This document shows positions 50,022 through 57,608 of a DNA stretch of 64,000 bases, in pieces. The number at the start of each line of letters is the position of its first letter. Positions within the stretch are counted from its first letter, which is position 1. Source of the DNA: Renibacterium sp043789415 (GTDB lineage: Bacteria > Actinomycetota > Actinomycetes > Actinomycetales > Micrococcaceae); assembly GCF_043789415.1 (NCBI RefSeq), contig NZ_JBDLLW010000001.1, positions 1,116,001 through 1,180,000 on the forward strand, given 5' to 3'. Under the pieces are notes generated by a model. It saw only the letters and a program-made list of their open reading frames with translations. It made no database searches and had not been told where the DNA came from. Made by a program: the position numbers and the translations under genes.

Positions 50022-50993
50022 ATGGGTAAACATCCACTTTCACAACATCTGGTGGCTCAGACGACGGACCCGCAATCAGCGTCCACGACGATGAAAAGCC
50101 ATTTCGGTGTGAAATCGCTCTTCTTCAATCCCACCGTCGAGACCGTGGACTTCACCCTGAGCCAGATCGAACTAGGAACAATCCAGATCAGTTACTTCAA
50201 GTACGGTGAAGAGGTCGTCGTCCAGCCGGATACCTCCCGCGAACGGGTATTTGTCGGCATTCCGATCAGGGGAAGCGCGCGAGTACGAGTTCAGTCAGAG
50301 CACTTCATCAGCGGACCCGAATGGGGCACGGTGATCTCTCCCGGGATGGATACCACTATCAGCAGATCAAAGTCGATGGATGGCTTGCTGCTCTCCATCC
50401 CCTGCCACTCACTGGAACCGTTTCTGAGCTGCCTGCCCCCGGACGAAAAAATCAAGGATCTCCATTTCAGTCCCGCCTTGAACATGCTCGATCCTGCCGT
50501 GCAAAGCTGGCTGCGCATGCTTCGGACCCTCCTGATAGATCTGAATAATGCTGTTCCGCTCTTCCGATCTCCCATCCTCTCGGTGAACGCCGAGCAAATG
50601 ATCATCGTCGGATTAGTCCACGCGCACCCCAACCGCCATGCGTCACTTCCACGCAGTACCCACAAATGCGCTCAACGGGCACTGGGTCAGGTTCTTCAGG
50701 TAATGCAGGAGATGCCCGAGCATCCGTGGCGCGTCGCTGAGTTGGCGGCCTTAGCCGGGGTCTCGGTGAGAACCCTGCAAACTCATTTTCGAAAAGAGTT
50801 CGGAGTTGGTCCAGTGACGAAACTCCAGCAAATCAGGTTGAGGAACATTCGCAGGGCTCTCACCCTCGCATCCCCTGATGAAATCTCCATCACCGAGATG
50901 GCTTTGAAATGGGGCTTCGGGAACCCCGGAAGATTCGCCGCGATCTACTACCGAACATTCCAGGAGTACCCTTCGGATACGCTGCATCGCTAG
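50022..50993 (+). CDS. AraC-family transcriptional regulator
   Basis: A 323-residue protein with an N-terminal AraC-binding-like (cupin-type) domain (~45-180) and two C-terminal HTH units (~230-320): WRVAELAALAGVSVRTLQTH, FRKEFGVGPVTKLQQIRLRN, then SITEMALKWGFGNPGRFAAI, YYRTFQEYPSDTL. It belongs to the actinobacterial AraC group with an AraC-binding-like-2 sensor domain. Being divergent from the crystallin-like gene, it may control it. The nearest other targets are the siderophore genes, which already have iron boxes. It is in A+T-richer surroundings. Confidence 0.87.
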   Translation: MGKHPLSQHLVAQTTDPQSASTTMKSHFGVKSLFFNPTVETVDFTLSQIELGTIQISYFKYGEEVVVQPDTSRERVFVGIPIRGSARVRVQSEHFISGPEWGTVISPGMDTTISRSKSMDGLLLSIPCHSLEPFLSCLPPDEKIKDLHFSPALNMLDPAVQSWLRMLRTLLIDLNNAVPLFRSPILSVNAEQMIIVGLVHAHPNRHASLPRSTHKCAQRALGQVLQVMQEMPEHPWRVAELAALAGVSVRTLQTHFRKEFGVGPVTKLQQIRLRNIRRALTLASPDEISITEMALKWGFGNPGRFAAIYYRTFQEYPSDTLHR

Positions 50994-51108
50994 TCTGCCC
51001 CGCTACTGTGGACCGCTGCTTTGCACCGAACCCGGCGAACGCCCGAGCAGGTTCTTTCGGCCGGTCGGATTCAGGCAGCAGCTACCGGGCAAATGCTTTT
51101 CAGAAACA

Positions 51109-51157
51109 GAAAAGCCCCGGGGTTCTCACGTTGCTGGCTGAGAATCTCGGGACTTTG
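51109..51157 (-). terminator. Intrinsic terminator of the tRNA pair
   Basis: Minus-strand stem AGTCCCGAGATTCTCA / TGAGAACCCCGGGGCT (51113-51154, three G-U pairs) is followed by TTTTCTG. It lies directly downstream of tRNA-Met in its transcription direction. Confidence 0.82.
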
Positions 51158-51161
51158 ACTG

Positions 51162-51235
51162 TAGCGGTGGGGAGGCTCGATCTCCCGACCTCACGATTAT
51201 GAGTCGTGCGCTCTAACCAACTGAGCTACACCGCC
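51162..51235 (-). tRNA. tRNA-Met (CAT), elongator type
   Basis: A full cloverleaf on the minus strand: acceptor GGCGGTG/CACCGCT (one G-U), D-arm GCTC AGTTGGTTAG AGC, anticodon arm CACGA CTCATAA TCGTG, five-base variable loop, T-arm GGGAG ATCGAGC CTCCC, discriminator A, no encoded CCA. A G-C-rich initiator anticodon stem (GGG/CCC) is absent, so it is the elongator form. Confidence 0.95.
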
Positions 51236-51299
51236 ATAAATGAGATTGGCTCGTGCCTTGCCGGCTAAAACCGCCCTGACACGAGCCTCCCCATTTGCG

Positions 51300-51371
51300 A
51301 GCCCCCCACCGGAATCGATCCGGTGACCTCGTTCTTACCAAGAACGCGCTCTACCACTGAGCTAGGGGGGC
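51300..51371 (-). tRNA. tRNA-Thr (GGT)
   Basis: Cloverleaf on the minus strand: acceptor GCCCCCC/GGGGGGC, D-arm GCTC AGTGGTAG AGC, anticodon arm CGTTCTTGGTAAGAACG with anticodon GGT, and T-arm ACCGG ATCGATT CCGGT, with no encoded CCA. It is 64 bp upstream of tRNA-Met and likely co-transcribed, the thrT-metT order seen in other actinobacteria. Confidence 0.95.
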
Positions 51372-51541
51372 AACGAATGAATACTTTACCAGTCCTTCGG
51401 AGATAGCGGAAATCAACTGTTTCGGGTGCTGTGCGTCACCCTGAAAATCCGTAAAAACCAGCGAAAATAAGGGCTGCACGCCGGACTCTGGACGACGGCC
51501 GAACTGCGGGTTCGCCGTGGTCCGCTCAGCTAAGCGGCGGG

Positions 51542-52321
51542 TCAGCGGTAGGGCCAATAATCAGCCACTTGTACCCGCTGATTCCAGTCTCGCTCCACCC
51601 GCATATACGGCCCGTGTCCGGGAAGCACCGCCTGAACATCCAGCTTCCCCAGCTTTTGAATACCCACTGCAATTCCTTCCGGGGCATGATGAAAGAGCTT
51701 CGGGAGGGTTTGCAATCCTTCCCAGCGGCTCAGCGGATGCCCGGTGACCACCACATCCCCCGTCAGCAGCAACTCGGACTCGGGCAGGTACAGTGCCAGG
51801 TGTCCGGTGGTGTGGGCCCCGGTAAGCACCAGTTCAGGTGCCCCAGGAAGGCCACGGAGCACCTCTTCGGTCAGTTCCCGAGGTTCTGCCACCGCGACGT
51901 CGGCGAGGCCGCCTGCTCGCACCGCATGCCTCAGCCAGCCCAGCACTCGAGGGATCAGGATTCGCCAACTAAAATCAGCAAGGGTTGCTTGTTCGCTGAC
52001 TTCTCGCTTCAGATTGGGCAACTCCAGTGAATGCGCGTAAATCGGGATGCCCTGTTCGGCGAGGAACTTCGCGGAACCGATATGGTCGGAATGGGCATGC
52101 GTTACCACGACGCCCAGGCAATCGGAAAGCGTCAGCCCACAGTGGGCGATGGACTCAAGAAGCTTTTCCCGATCACCCGGATACCCGGTATCTACCAGGA
52201 AGAACTTTCCAGAACCCGGTTGCCGGGTTTCGCGGATAATGGTCCAATTCGATGCTGGCCCCTGGAGAAAGAAAACCCCGGCAGCAACTTCGGTGATCAT
52301 CCGCTTCGAATCCCATGTCAT
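51542..52321 (-). CDS. Metallo-beta-lactamase-fold hydrolase
   Basis: About 259 residues. The MBL metal motif HxHxDH is present as VVVTHAHSDHIGSAKFL (~80-96), with further ligands in LVLTGAHTTGHLALYLP (His ~170), LLLTGDVVVTGHP (Asp ~190) and AVLPGHGPYMRVE (His ~230). It is a stand-alone Zn hydrolase of the glyoxalase II-like group, substrate unknown. A start at 52342 is possible, but the ATG at 52321 (MTWDSKRMITEVAAG) begins nearer the core. It lies upstream of the tRNA pair on the same strand. Confidence 0.85.
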   Translation of the reverse strand: MTWDSKRMITEVAAGVFFLQGPASNWTIIRETRQPGSGKFFLVDTGYPGDREKLLESIAHCGLTLSDCLGVVVTHAHSDHIGSAKFLAEQGIPIYAHSLELPNLKREVSEQATLADFSWRILIPRVLGWLRHAVRAGGLADVAVAEPRELTEEVLRGLPGAPELVLTGAHTTGHLALYLPESELLLTGDVVVTGHPLSRWEGLQTLPKLFHHAPEGIAVGIQKLGKLDVQAVLPGHGPYMRVERDWNQRVQVADYWPYR

Positions 52322-52343
52322 ACCCACCACTTTAAACAGCAAA

Positions 52344-52404
52344 TTCGCGGCTGAGTCTCGGATTCGCCTGCAAATGACGAACGAACCCGAGACTCAACCG
52401 CGAA
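52344..52404. terminator. Helicase terminator; hairpin element family 2 copy 2
   Basis: TTCGCGGCTGAGTCTCGG (52344-52361) pairs with CCGAGACTCAACCGCGAA (52387-52404) with one G-U pair. It sits 30 bp after the helicase stop. Its left arm is almost the same as the element at 8508, so it belongs to a repeat family. Confidence 0.78.
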
Positions 52405-52434
52405 CTCAGCGAAGGTTAAGACAGTTCTAGTGGC

Positions 52435-54408
52435 TTACCACTTGCCCTTGCGATTGAAATCGCGACTGCCGGTTTCCTTGCCATGACGGGGCTTGCGGTC
52501 CCCCGCGCCACGACCGGTGTGGCCCTGATCGGAGTTGCGGGAGTAACCGCCCTCGCTGCGGCCGCCGCGCTCAGAACCGCTGCGCTCGGAGGAGTCATTG
52601 GCATACTTCTTCTTGAAACCGCCCTGACCGCGGTCTCCGCCGCGCTCATAGCCCCGATCGCCGCCTTCTGAGCGACCCTTGTAACCCCCGGCACCACCGC
52701 TAGCGGCCGGACGACGTCCCTTGTCCAGTTCCAGGTGAATCAGCTCTCCGCCGATCCGGGTCTTGGAGAGTGCACGCCACTGATCCTTGCTTAGCTCAGC
52801 GGGCAACTCCACCAGGGTGTGGTCGGCACGGATGTCGATGCCACCGATCTGTGCGGAGGACAAGCCGCCTTCGTTAGCGATAGCGCCCACAATCGAGCCG
52901 GGCATCACACGCTGACGGCGTCCCACCGCGATCCGGTAGGTGGCGTTACCCTCGGTGAGCGGCCGGGTCGGGCCACGCGAACCGAAGCCGTCCTTGGAGC
53001 GCTCCCGCTTCTGGTACTCGGGAGCCGCCGGCAGATCCTTGACTAGCAAAGACTCGCCACCCTGCGCCATGAACGCCAGAGCAGCGGCGATCTCCTCAGC
53101 CGTGACATCGTGCTCGGCCTCGTAGGAACTGATCAGATTGCGGAACACCGAGAGATCCTCGGAACCGAGGGTCTCGGTGATCTGATCGGCGAATTTGCTC
53201 AACCGCAGATTGTTGATGGTGTCGGCGCTCGGCAGGTGCATTTGCTCCACCGGCTGCCGGGTGGCCTTCTCAATGGCGCGCAGCAAGTACTTCTCACGCG
53301 GGGTCATGAAGAGGATGGCATCGCCCGAACGCCCGGCACGGCCGGTGCGGCCGATCCGGTGCACGTAGCTCTCGGTGTCGTGCGGGATATCGTAGTTGAC
53401 CACCAGGCTGATCCGCTCCACGTCCAGGCCGCGGGCGGCGACGTCGGTGGCGACCAGAATGTCGATATTGCCCGAGCGGAGCGCCTCAACGGTACGCTCG
53501 CGCTGCTGCTGCGGGATGTCGCCATTGATCGCTGCCGCGCGGTAGCCGCGGGACTTGAGTTTATCGGCGAGTTCTTCGGTGGCCATCTTGGTGCGCACGA
53601 AGGCGATCACGCCGTCGTAGTCCTCCACCTCGAGGATCCGCGTCATCGCGTCGAGCTTGTGCGGGCCCATCACCTGCAGGTAACGCTGCCGGGTGTTCTC
53701 GCCCGTGGTGGTCTTGGCTTTCACCGAGATCTCAGCCGGGTTCTTCAGGTACTTCTTGGCGATCCGGCGGATCTGGCCGGGCATCGTCGCGGAGAACAAC
53801 GCCACCTGCTTCTCGTCGGGGGTGCGCGAAAGGATTTGCTCGACGTCGTCCGCAAAGCCCATCCGCAGCATCTCGTCGGCCTCATCGAGCACCAGGTACT
53901 CGAGCTCGGAGAGGTCCAGCGAGCCCTTCTCCAGGTGGTCGATGACCCGGCCTGGAGTTCCGACGACGACCTGCGCGCCACGGCGCAAACCGGCCAGCTG
54001 CGGGCCGTAAGCAGAGCCACCGTATACCGGCAGCACGCTGAAGTCGTTCAGATGCGCGGCGTAGGAGGAGAAAGCCTCGGCGACCTGCAAGGCAAGCTCA
54101 CGAGTAGGAGCGAGCACCAGCACCTGGGTGGCCTTGGTGGCGGGCAGCTCGGCCATCCGGGACAGCGCGGGAACCGCGAAGGCCGCGGTCTTGCCGGTTC
54201 CGGTCTGGGCCAGGCCGACCACGTCGCGCCCCTCGAGCAAGACCGGGATGGTAGCCGCCTGGATCGGGGACGGCTTCTCGTAGCCGACATCTTTGAGCGC
54301 GCGGAGCACTCGCTCGTCGAGGCCGAAATCGGTGAAGAGCACGTCCTGCTCGGCGGTACGGTCGGAAATCTGATCGGTTACGGAGTCGGTGTAATTGTCT
54401 TCGGGCAT
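52435..54408 (-). CDS. DEAD-box RNA helicase (DeaD/CsdA-like)
   Basis: A 657-residue ATP-dependent RNA helicase. Motifs in order are the Q-motif FTDFGLDERVL...GYEKPSPIQ (~25-50), motif I AQTGTGKT (~70), PTRELALQ, TPGRVIDHLEKG, motif II VLDEADEM (~176), SAT, and the C-terminal helicase domain with DVAARGLDVERI and HRIGRTGRAGRSG (~355). A DbpA-type RNA-binding domain follows (~480-560). The tail (~575-657) is Gly/Arg/Ser-rich, as in cold-shock helicases that act on ribosome assembly and mRNA decay. A structured upstream leader (54409-54600) fits cold-type control, which is inference. Confidence 0.92.
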   Translation of the reverse strand: MPEDNYTDSVTDQISDRTAEQDVLFTDFGLDERVLRALKDVGYEKPSPIQAATIPVLLEGRDVVGLAQTGTGKTAAFAVPALSRMAELPATKATQVLVLAPTRELALQVAEAFSSYAAHLNDFSVLPVYGGSAYGPQLAGLRRGAQVVVGTPGRVIDHLEKGSLDLSELEYLVLDEADEMLRMGFADDVEQILSRTPDEKQVALFSATMPGQIRRIAKKYLKNPAEISVKAKTTTGENTRQRYLQVMGPHKLDAMTRILEVEDYDGVIAFVRTKMATEELADKLKSRGYRAAAINGDIPQQQRERTVEALRSGNIDILVATDVAARGLDVERISLVVNYDIPHDTESYVHRIGRTGRAGRSGDAILFMTPREKYLLRAIEKATRQPVEQMHLPSADTINNLRLSKFADQITETLGSEDLSVFRNLISSYEAEHDVTAEEIAAALAFMAQGGESLLVKDLPAAPEYQKRERSKDGFGSRGPTRPLTEGNATYRIAVGRRQRVMPGSIVGAIANEGGLSSAQIGGIDIRADHTLVELPAELSKDQWRALSKTRIGGELIHLELDKGRRPAASGGAGGYKGRSEGGDRGYERGGDRGQGGFKKKYANDSSERSGSERGGRSEGGYSRNSDQGHTGRGAGDRKPRHGKETGSRDFNRKGKW

Positions 54409-54725
54409 AGGAATAGTCCTCGTTCACATAGGGCCGGATCGAATACTCATCGATATCCGGACGATTCACCTCACGGCGATCCCCTACGCACTTGCCCGCC
54501 ACTAGCGCGGGCCTGCCTGAGCCATCTGGCTATCGACGGCAGGAAAATAGGGAAGAAAGAAAAGGGATTCCGTAAGAAGGGAGTAATTCAATGATACGCT
54601 ACGGCAAGCTCAGAGCCTGCCAGATCTGGGCTGAGACGCTGGTGAGATGGCGCACACCATGGTGTGAGTCGGCTATTCGAGAGCACCGGCGAGAGCGATA
54701 AATCGATCCGAACTCCTCGAACAGT
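54409..54725 (-). promoter_or_regulatory. Structured leader/promoter region of the DEAD-box helicase
   Basis: On the minus strand this 317-bp gap contains a GCCCGC/GCGGGC hairpin (54494-54512) and a nested stem CCTGCC...GGCAGG enclosing AGCCA/TGGCT (54513-54543). It also has a purine/pyrimidine-rich stretch and the exact palindrome CACACCATGGTGTG (54653-54666). The helicase ATG is preceded by GAGGACTATTCCT. No gene is seen; a long structured 5' UTR is likely. Confidence 0.5.
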
Positions 54726-55859
54726 TCAGTGCTCAGCTGGCGCGAGGTCAGCCAGAGGCGACCAGAAATAGTTGAAATTGTCATCAGGACCCGCGATGGC
54801 CCGCTGGCTGAAAACCACCCCGATCAGGTCCCGGCCCGGATCGGCTAAAGCATTGGTCCCGCTGCCTCCGGTCCAACCATAACTACCCACCGAGATCGAA
54901 TTCTCTCCTTCGGCGATATTGACGGCGATCTGCCAGCCCCAGGAGATCTCCGAATCAAGAAAAGGGAAAGCTCCCTCGCGCTGCTCCTCGCTGAGCTGAT
55001 CCGAGACCATCTGCTCTTTGAGTTTCTGAGGCAATAATCTGCCATCGACCAGGGCGGTGAGGAACGCGAAGTAATCCGGAACAGTAGACACCAGGCCACC
55101 CGCCAGAGTCTCGAACTGAGGTCTCCGGCTGAACCGCCCCTCTGCTGAATCGATCACCTTCAACCCCTCTGCCTCAGGCATATACAAGGGTGGCAACTCA
55201 CTCGCAGCGGCGAAGAAACCGGTGCCCGACATGCCCAAAGGCCCGGTGATCCGCTGCTCCAGAAGCCTGGAGAGCGGCATTCCTGACGCTCGGCTGAGCA
55301 GCACCGAAAGCACGTCGGCTGCCGTGTTGTATCGCCATCGACTGCCGGGCTGATGGGCCAAGGGCAGTTCAGCCAGCCGCGCCATATACTCGTCTGCCGT
55401 CATCTCCGGCGGGAAGATTCCCGCACCGATCTTTGCCGCCTGAGTGGCCTCGGCGAGCGGGGTAGCAGTGAAATTCACTCCGACCCCTAAGGTTCCGGTC
55501 AAGAGGTGCCGAACCGTAATGGGCGATTCGGCCGGTTCAGTCTCACTGAGCGGACCATCCGGATCTCGAAGCACGCGAGGGCTGGTCAGCTCGGGCAGCC
55601 AGCGGTCCACCGGATCATCCGGTCCGAAAACCTGATCCTGGATGAGCAAGGCACCGAGCGCCCCGGCGAGCGGCTTGCTCAGCGAAGCAATCCGGAAAGG
55701 AGTGCTTTCGGTCATCTGGCGGCCAGAGCCGAAGTCCAGGGTGCCGCTCGGATGGAATTCGGTGACGCCATGATGCCTCACTCCAGCCACTGCTCCGGGC
55801 ATTCGTCCAGTGGCCACGGCGTCATCGACCGATCGCCATAACTGAGAGAAATCGGACAT
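54726..55859 (-). CDS. Serine hydrolase, beta-lactamase class C/esterase family
   Basis: About 377 residues. The SxxK nucleophile motif is in FRIASLSKPLAGALGALL (~65), a Tyr-containing YNTAADVLSVLLSRASG (~190; YxN) and a C-terminal segment GSYGWTGGSGTNALADPG (HxG-like region) complete the fold. It is of the EstB/D-aminopeptidase-like group, not a true AmpC, and no clear signal peptide means it is probably cytoplasmic. I use ATG 55859 (MSDFSQLWRS), with AAGGA eight bases upstream; the frame is open to 55952. Neighbour PhzF overlaps nothing but is close. Confidence 0.84.
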   Translation of the reverse strand: MSDFSQLWRSVDDAVATGRMPGAVAGVRHHGVTEFHPSGTLDFGSGRQMTESTPFRIASLSKPLAGALGALLIQDQVFGPDDPVDRWLPELTSPRVLRDPDGPLSETEPAESPITVRHLLTGTLGVGVNFTATPLAEATQAAKIGAGIFPPEMTADEYMARLAELPLAHQPGSRWRYNTAADVLSVLLSRASGMPLSRLLEQRITGPLGMSGTGFFAAASELPPLYMPEAEGLKVIDSAEGRFSRRPQFETLAGGLVSTVPDYFAFLTALVDGRLLPQKLKEQMVSDQLSEEQREGAFPFLDSEISWGWQIAVNIAEGENSISVGSYGWTGGSGTNALADPGRDLIGVVFSQRAIAGPDDNFNYFWSPLADLAPAEH

Positions 55860-55929
55860 CGTGATCATCCTTCGAGGTCGTTCAGTCCAGTAGTGAGAGC
55901 CTAGTGCTGATTGCCCACCAGGGCCAGCC

Positions 55930-56799
55930 TCAGTCCGTGATTCGCTCCGCACTGCCGCTCACCGTGATCCCACCCGAAACCGGGATGTCGACCTCGAGCA
56001 GGCTAGGCCGTCCGATATGCCTGCCCTGCCGGATCCAGATCTTGCCCGGCAGCTCGATCTTGCCCAGTTCCCGTAAATAGGCTCCGGTCGATGCGGCTGC
56101 GGAGCCAGTAGCGGGATCCTCCGAGAGCGTCCCCACCGGGAAGAGGTTCCGGGCCTCGAATTCGTTCTCTGCAAGGACATGGAGCACCGTCACGGTGGCT
56201 GGCCAGCCCTGCTGGTCCATGAACTCCCGCAACGCCTGGGGGTCAAAAGAGAACTCATCGAAGACCCGCTGCTGCTTAATCACCAGCACCGGGTGCGGGT
56301 TACCGGCGAAGGCGATGCGCGGCGGATATTCCGGATGCAGCTGCTCTTCGCGCAAGCCCAGCAGAGCGAGCAGTCTGCCCACTTCCGGCCCGCCCAGGCC
56401 ATCCACTCGTGGTTTGACACTCGTGAAAGAGGCCCGCACACCGTCAGGCGTCCGCTCTGTGACGAGCTCGACCTCTCCAGACTGGGTTTCAAAGAGGTAG
56501 TTCCCCGCGCCGTATCTATCGGCCAGGGCGACCGCGGTGGCCACCGTGGCATGCCCGCAGAACGGGACTTCGGCGATCGGCGAGAAATAACGAATCCCGA
56601 TTCGGCCCGGACCGGGCGCAGAGGGCGGGCTGGTTACGAAGGCTGATTCGGCGTACCCCAGCTCAGCGGCTATCTCCAGCATCTCGGTCTCGCTGAGCTG
56701 AGCAGCATCGAGCACGACGCCGGCCGGGTTGCCACCGCCGGGCCCATCCGAGAAAGCGGTCAGGTGCAGTACTTCAAGGCCTGATTTCACGTTTCCCAC
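55930..56799 (-). CDS. PhzF-family isomerase/epimerase-like protein
   Basis: A 289-residue PhzF/DapF-fold protein. Visible are LHLTAFSDGPGGGNPAGVVL (~11-30), AELGYAESAFV with the conserved Glu (~51), EVPFCGHATVATAVALAD (~82) and the second half-barrel FPVGTLSEDPATGSAAASTG (~228). Family members isomerise small metabolites such as trans-2,3-dihydro-3-hydroxyanthranilate; the physiological substrate here is unknown and no phenazine genes are near. A 70-bp gap separates its stop from the downstream serine-hydrolase start. Confidence 0.88.
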   Translation of the reverse strand: MGNVKSGLEVLHLTAFSDGPGGGNPAGVVLDAAQLSETEMLEIAAELGYAESAFVTSPPSAPGPGRIGIRYFSPIAEVPFCGHATVATAVALADRYGAGNYLFETQSGEVELVTERTPDGVRASFTSVKPRVDGLGGPEVGRLLALLGLREEQLHPEYPPRIAFAGNPHPVLVIKQQRVFDEFSFDPQALREFMDQQGWPATVTVLHVLAENEFEARNLFPVGTLSEDPATGSAAASTGAYLRELGKIELPGKIWIRQGRHIGRPSLLEVDIPVSGGITVSGSAERITD

Positions 56800-56921
56800 T
56801 CTTCCTGCTGGCTCACCGAATCGCGCGGGCCACTCGATGCCTTCTGGCCCCGCTTCCGTTTGAACTCTCGTTCAGCACAGCTAACGCGGCGCACCGCAGC
56901 AGGAATTCCCGTCGCCGGTGC

Positions 56922-57608
56922 TCAGGGCTCGAAGCGGTACCCCATACCCGCTTCGGTGACCAGATGGCGCGGATGCGCCGGATCGGGTTCCAGTTTGCGC
57001 CGCAACTGTCCCAGATAGACTCGCAGGTACTGAGTCTCCTTGGCATAAGCAGGGCCCCAGACCTGGCTCAGAATCTGCTGCTGACTCATCAGCTTGCCGG
57101 GGTTGCGGGCCAGCAGTTCCAGAATCGACCACTCCGTCGGGGTGAGCCGCACCGGTTGCCCGGAGCGCAGCACCTTCTTGGCCTGTAGATCCACCACGAA
57201 ATCCTCGGTGGTCACGGTGGGCACCGATTGCGCGGCCCCGGCGCGCTGTTCGGCATGCCGCTGCGCGGCGCGCAGTCTGGCCAGGAATTCGTCCAAGCCG
57301 AAGGGTTTGGTGACGTAGTCATCGGCTCCGGCGTCCAGAGCTGCGACTTTCTCCTCGGAGGCATGTCGCGCCGAGAGCACAATAATCGGAACATCCGTCC
57401 AGCCCCGCAGCCCGGCGATAACTTCCATCCCGTCGAGGTCGGGCAACCCTAGGTCGAGCACCACTACATCGGGATGATGCGTGGCGGCGCTGGATAGCGC
57501 TTCAGTGCCGCTCGCAGCAGTGAAGACCGTGTAACCGTGAGCGTGCAGATTGATCTGCAGGGCACGAAGAATCTGCGGTTCATCGTCAACTACCAAAACC
57601 GTTGTCAT
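56922..57608 (-). CDS. kdpE: KdpE, OmpR-family response regulator of the Kdp system
   Basis: A 228-residue regulator. The receiver has DDEPQIL, phospho-Asp in VVVLDLGLPDLDG (~51) and the Lys in DYVTKPFG (~101). The winged-helix C-terminus has RLTPTEWSILELLARNPGKL, QVWGPAYAKETQYLRVYLGQ and RHLVTEAGMGYRF. These are strong KdpE features. It is overlapped by the kdpD stop (ATGA), so both are made together and control kdpABC under K+ limitation or osmotic stress. Confidence 0.95.
   Translation of the reverse strand: MTTVLVVDDEPQILRALQINLHAHGYTVFTAASGTEALSSAATHHPDVVVLDLGLPDLDGMEVIAGLRGWTDVPIIVLSARHASEEKVAALDAGADDYVTKPFGLDEFLARLRAAQRHAEQRAGAAQSVPTVTTEDFVVDLQAKKVLRSGQPVRLTPTEWSILELLARNPGKLMSQQQILSQVWGPAYAKETQYLRVYLGQLRRKLEPDPAHPRHLVTEAGMGYRFEP

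Noticed and set aside
53110..54594. 494-codon plus-strand open frame
   Set aside because: It lies antisense to the motif-complete DEAD-box helicase; such long antisense frames are usual in G+C-rich genes and it shows no family features.
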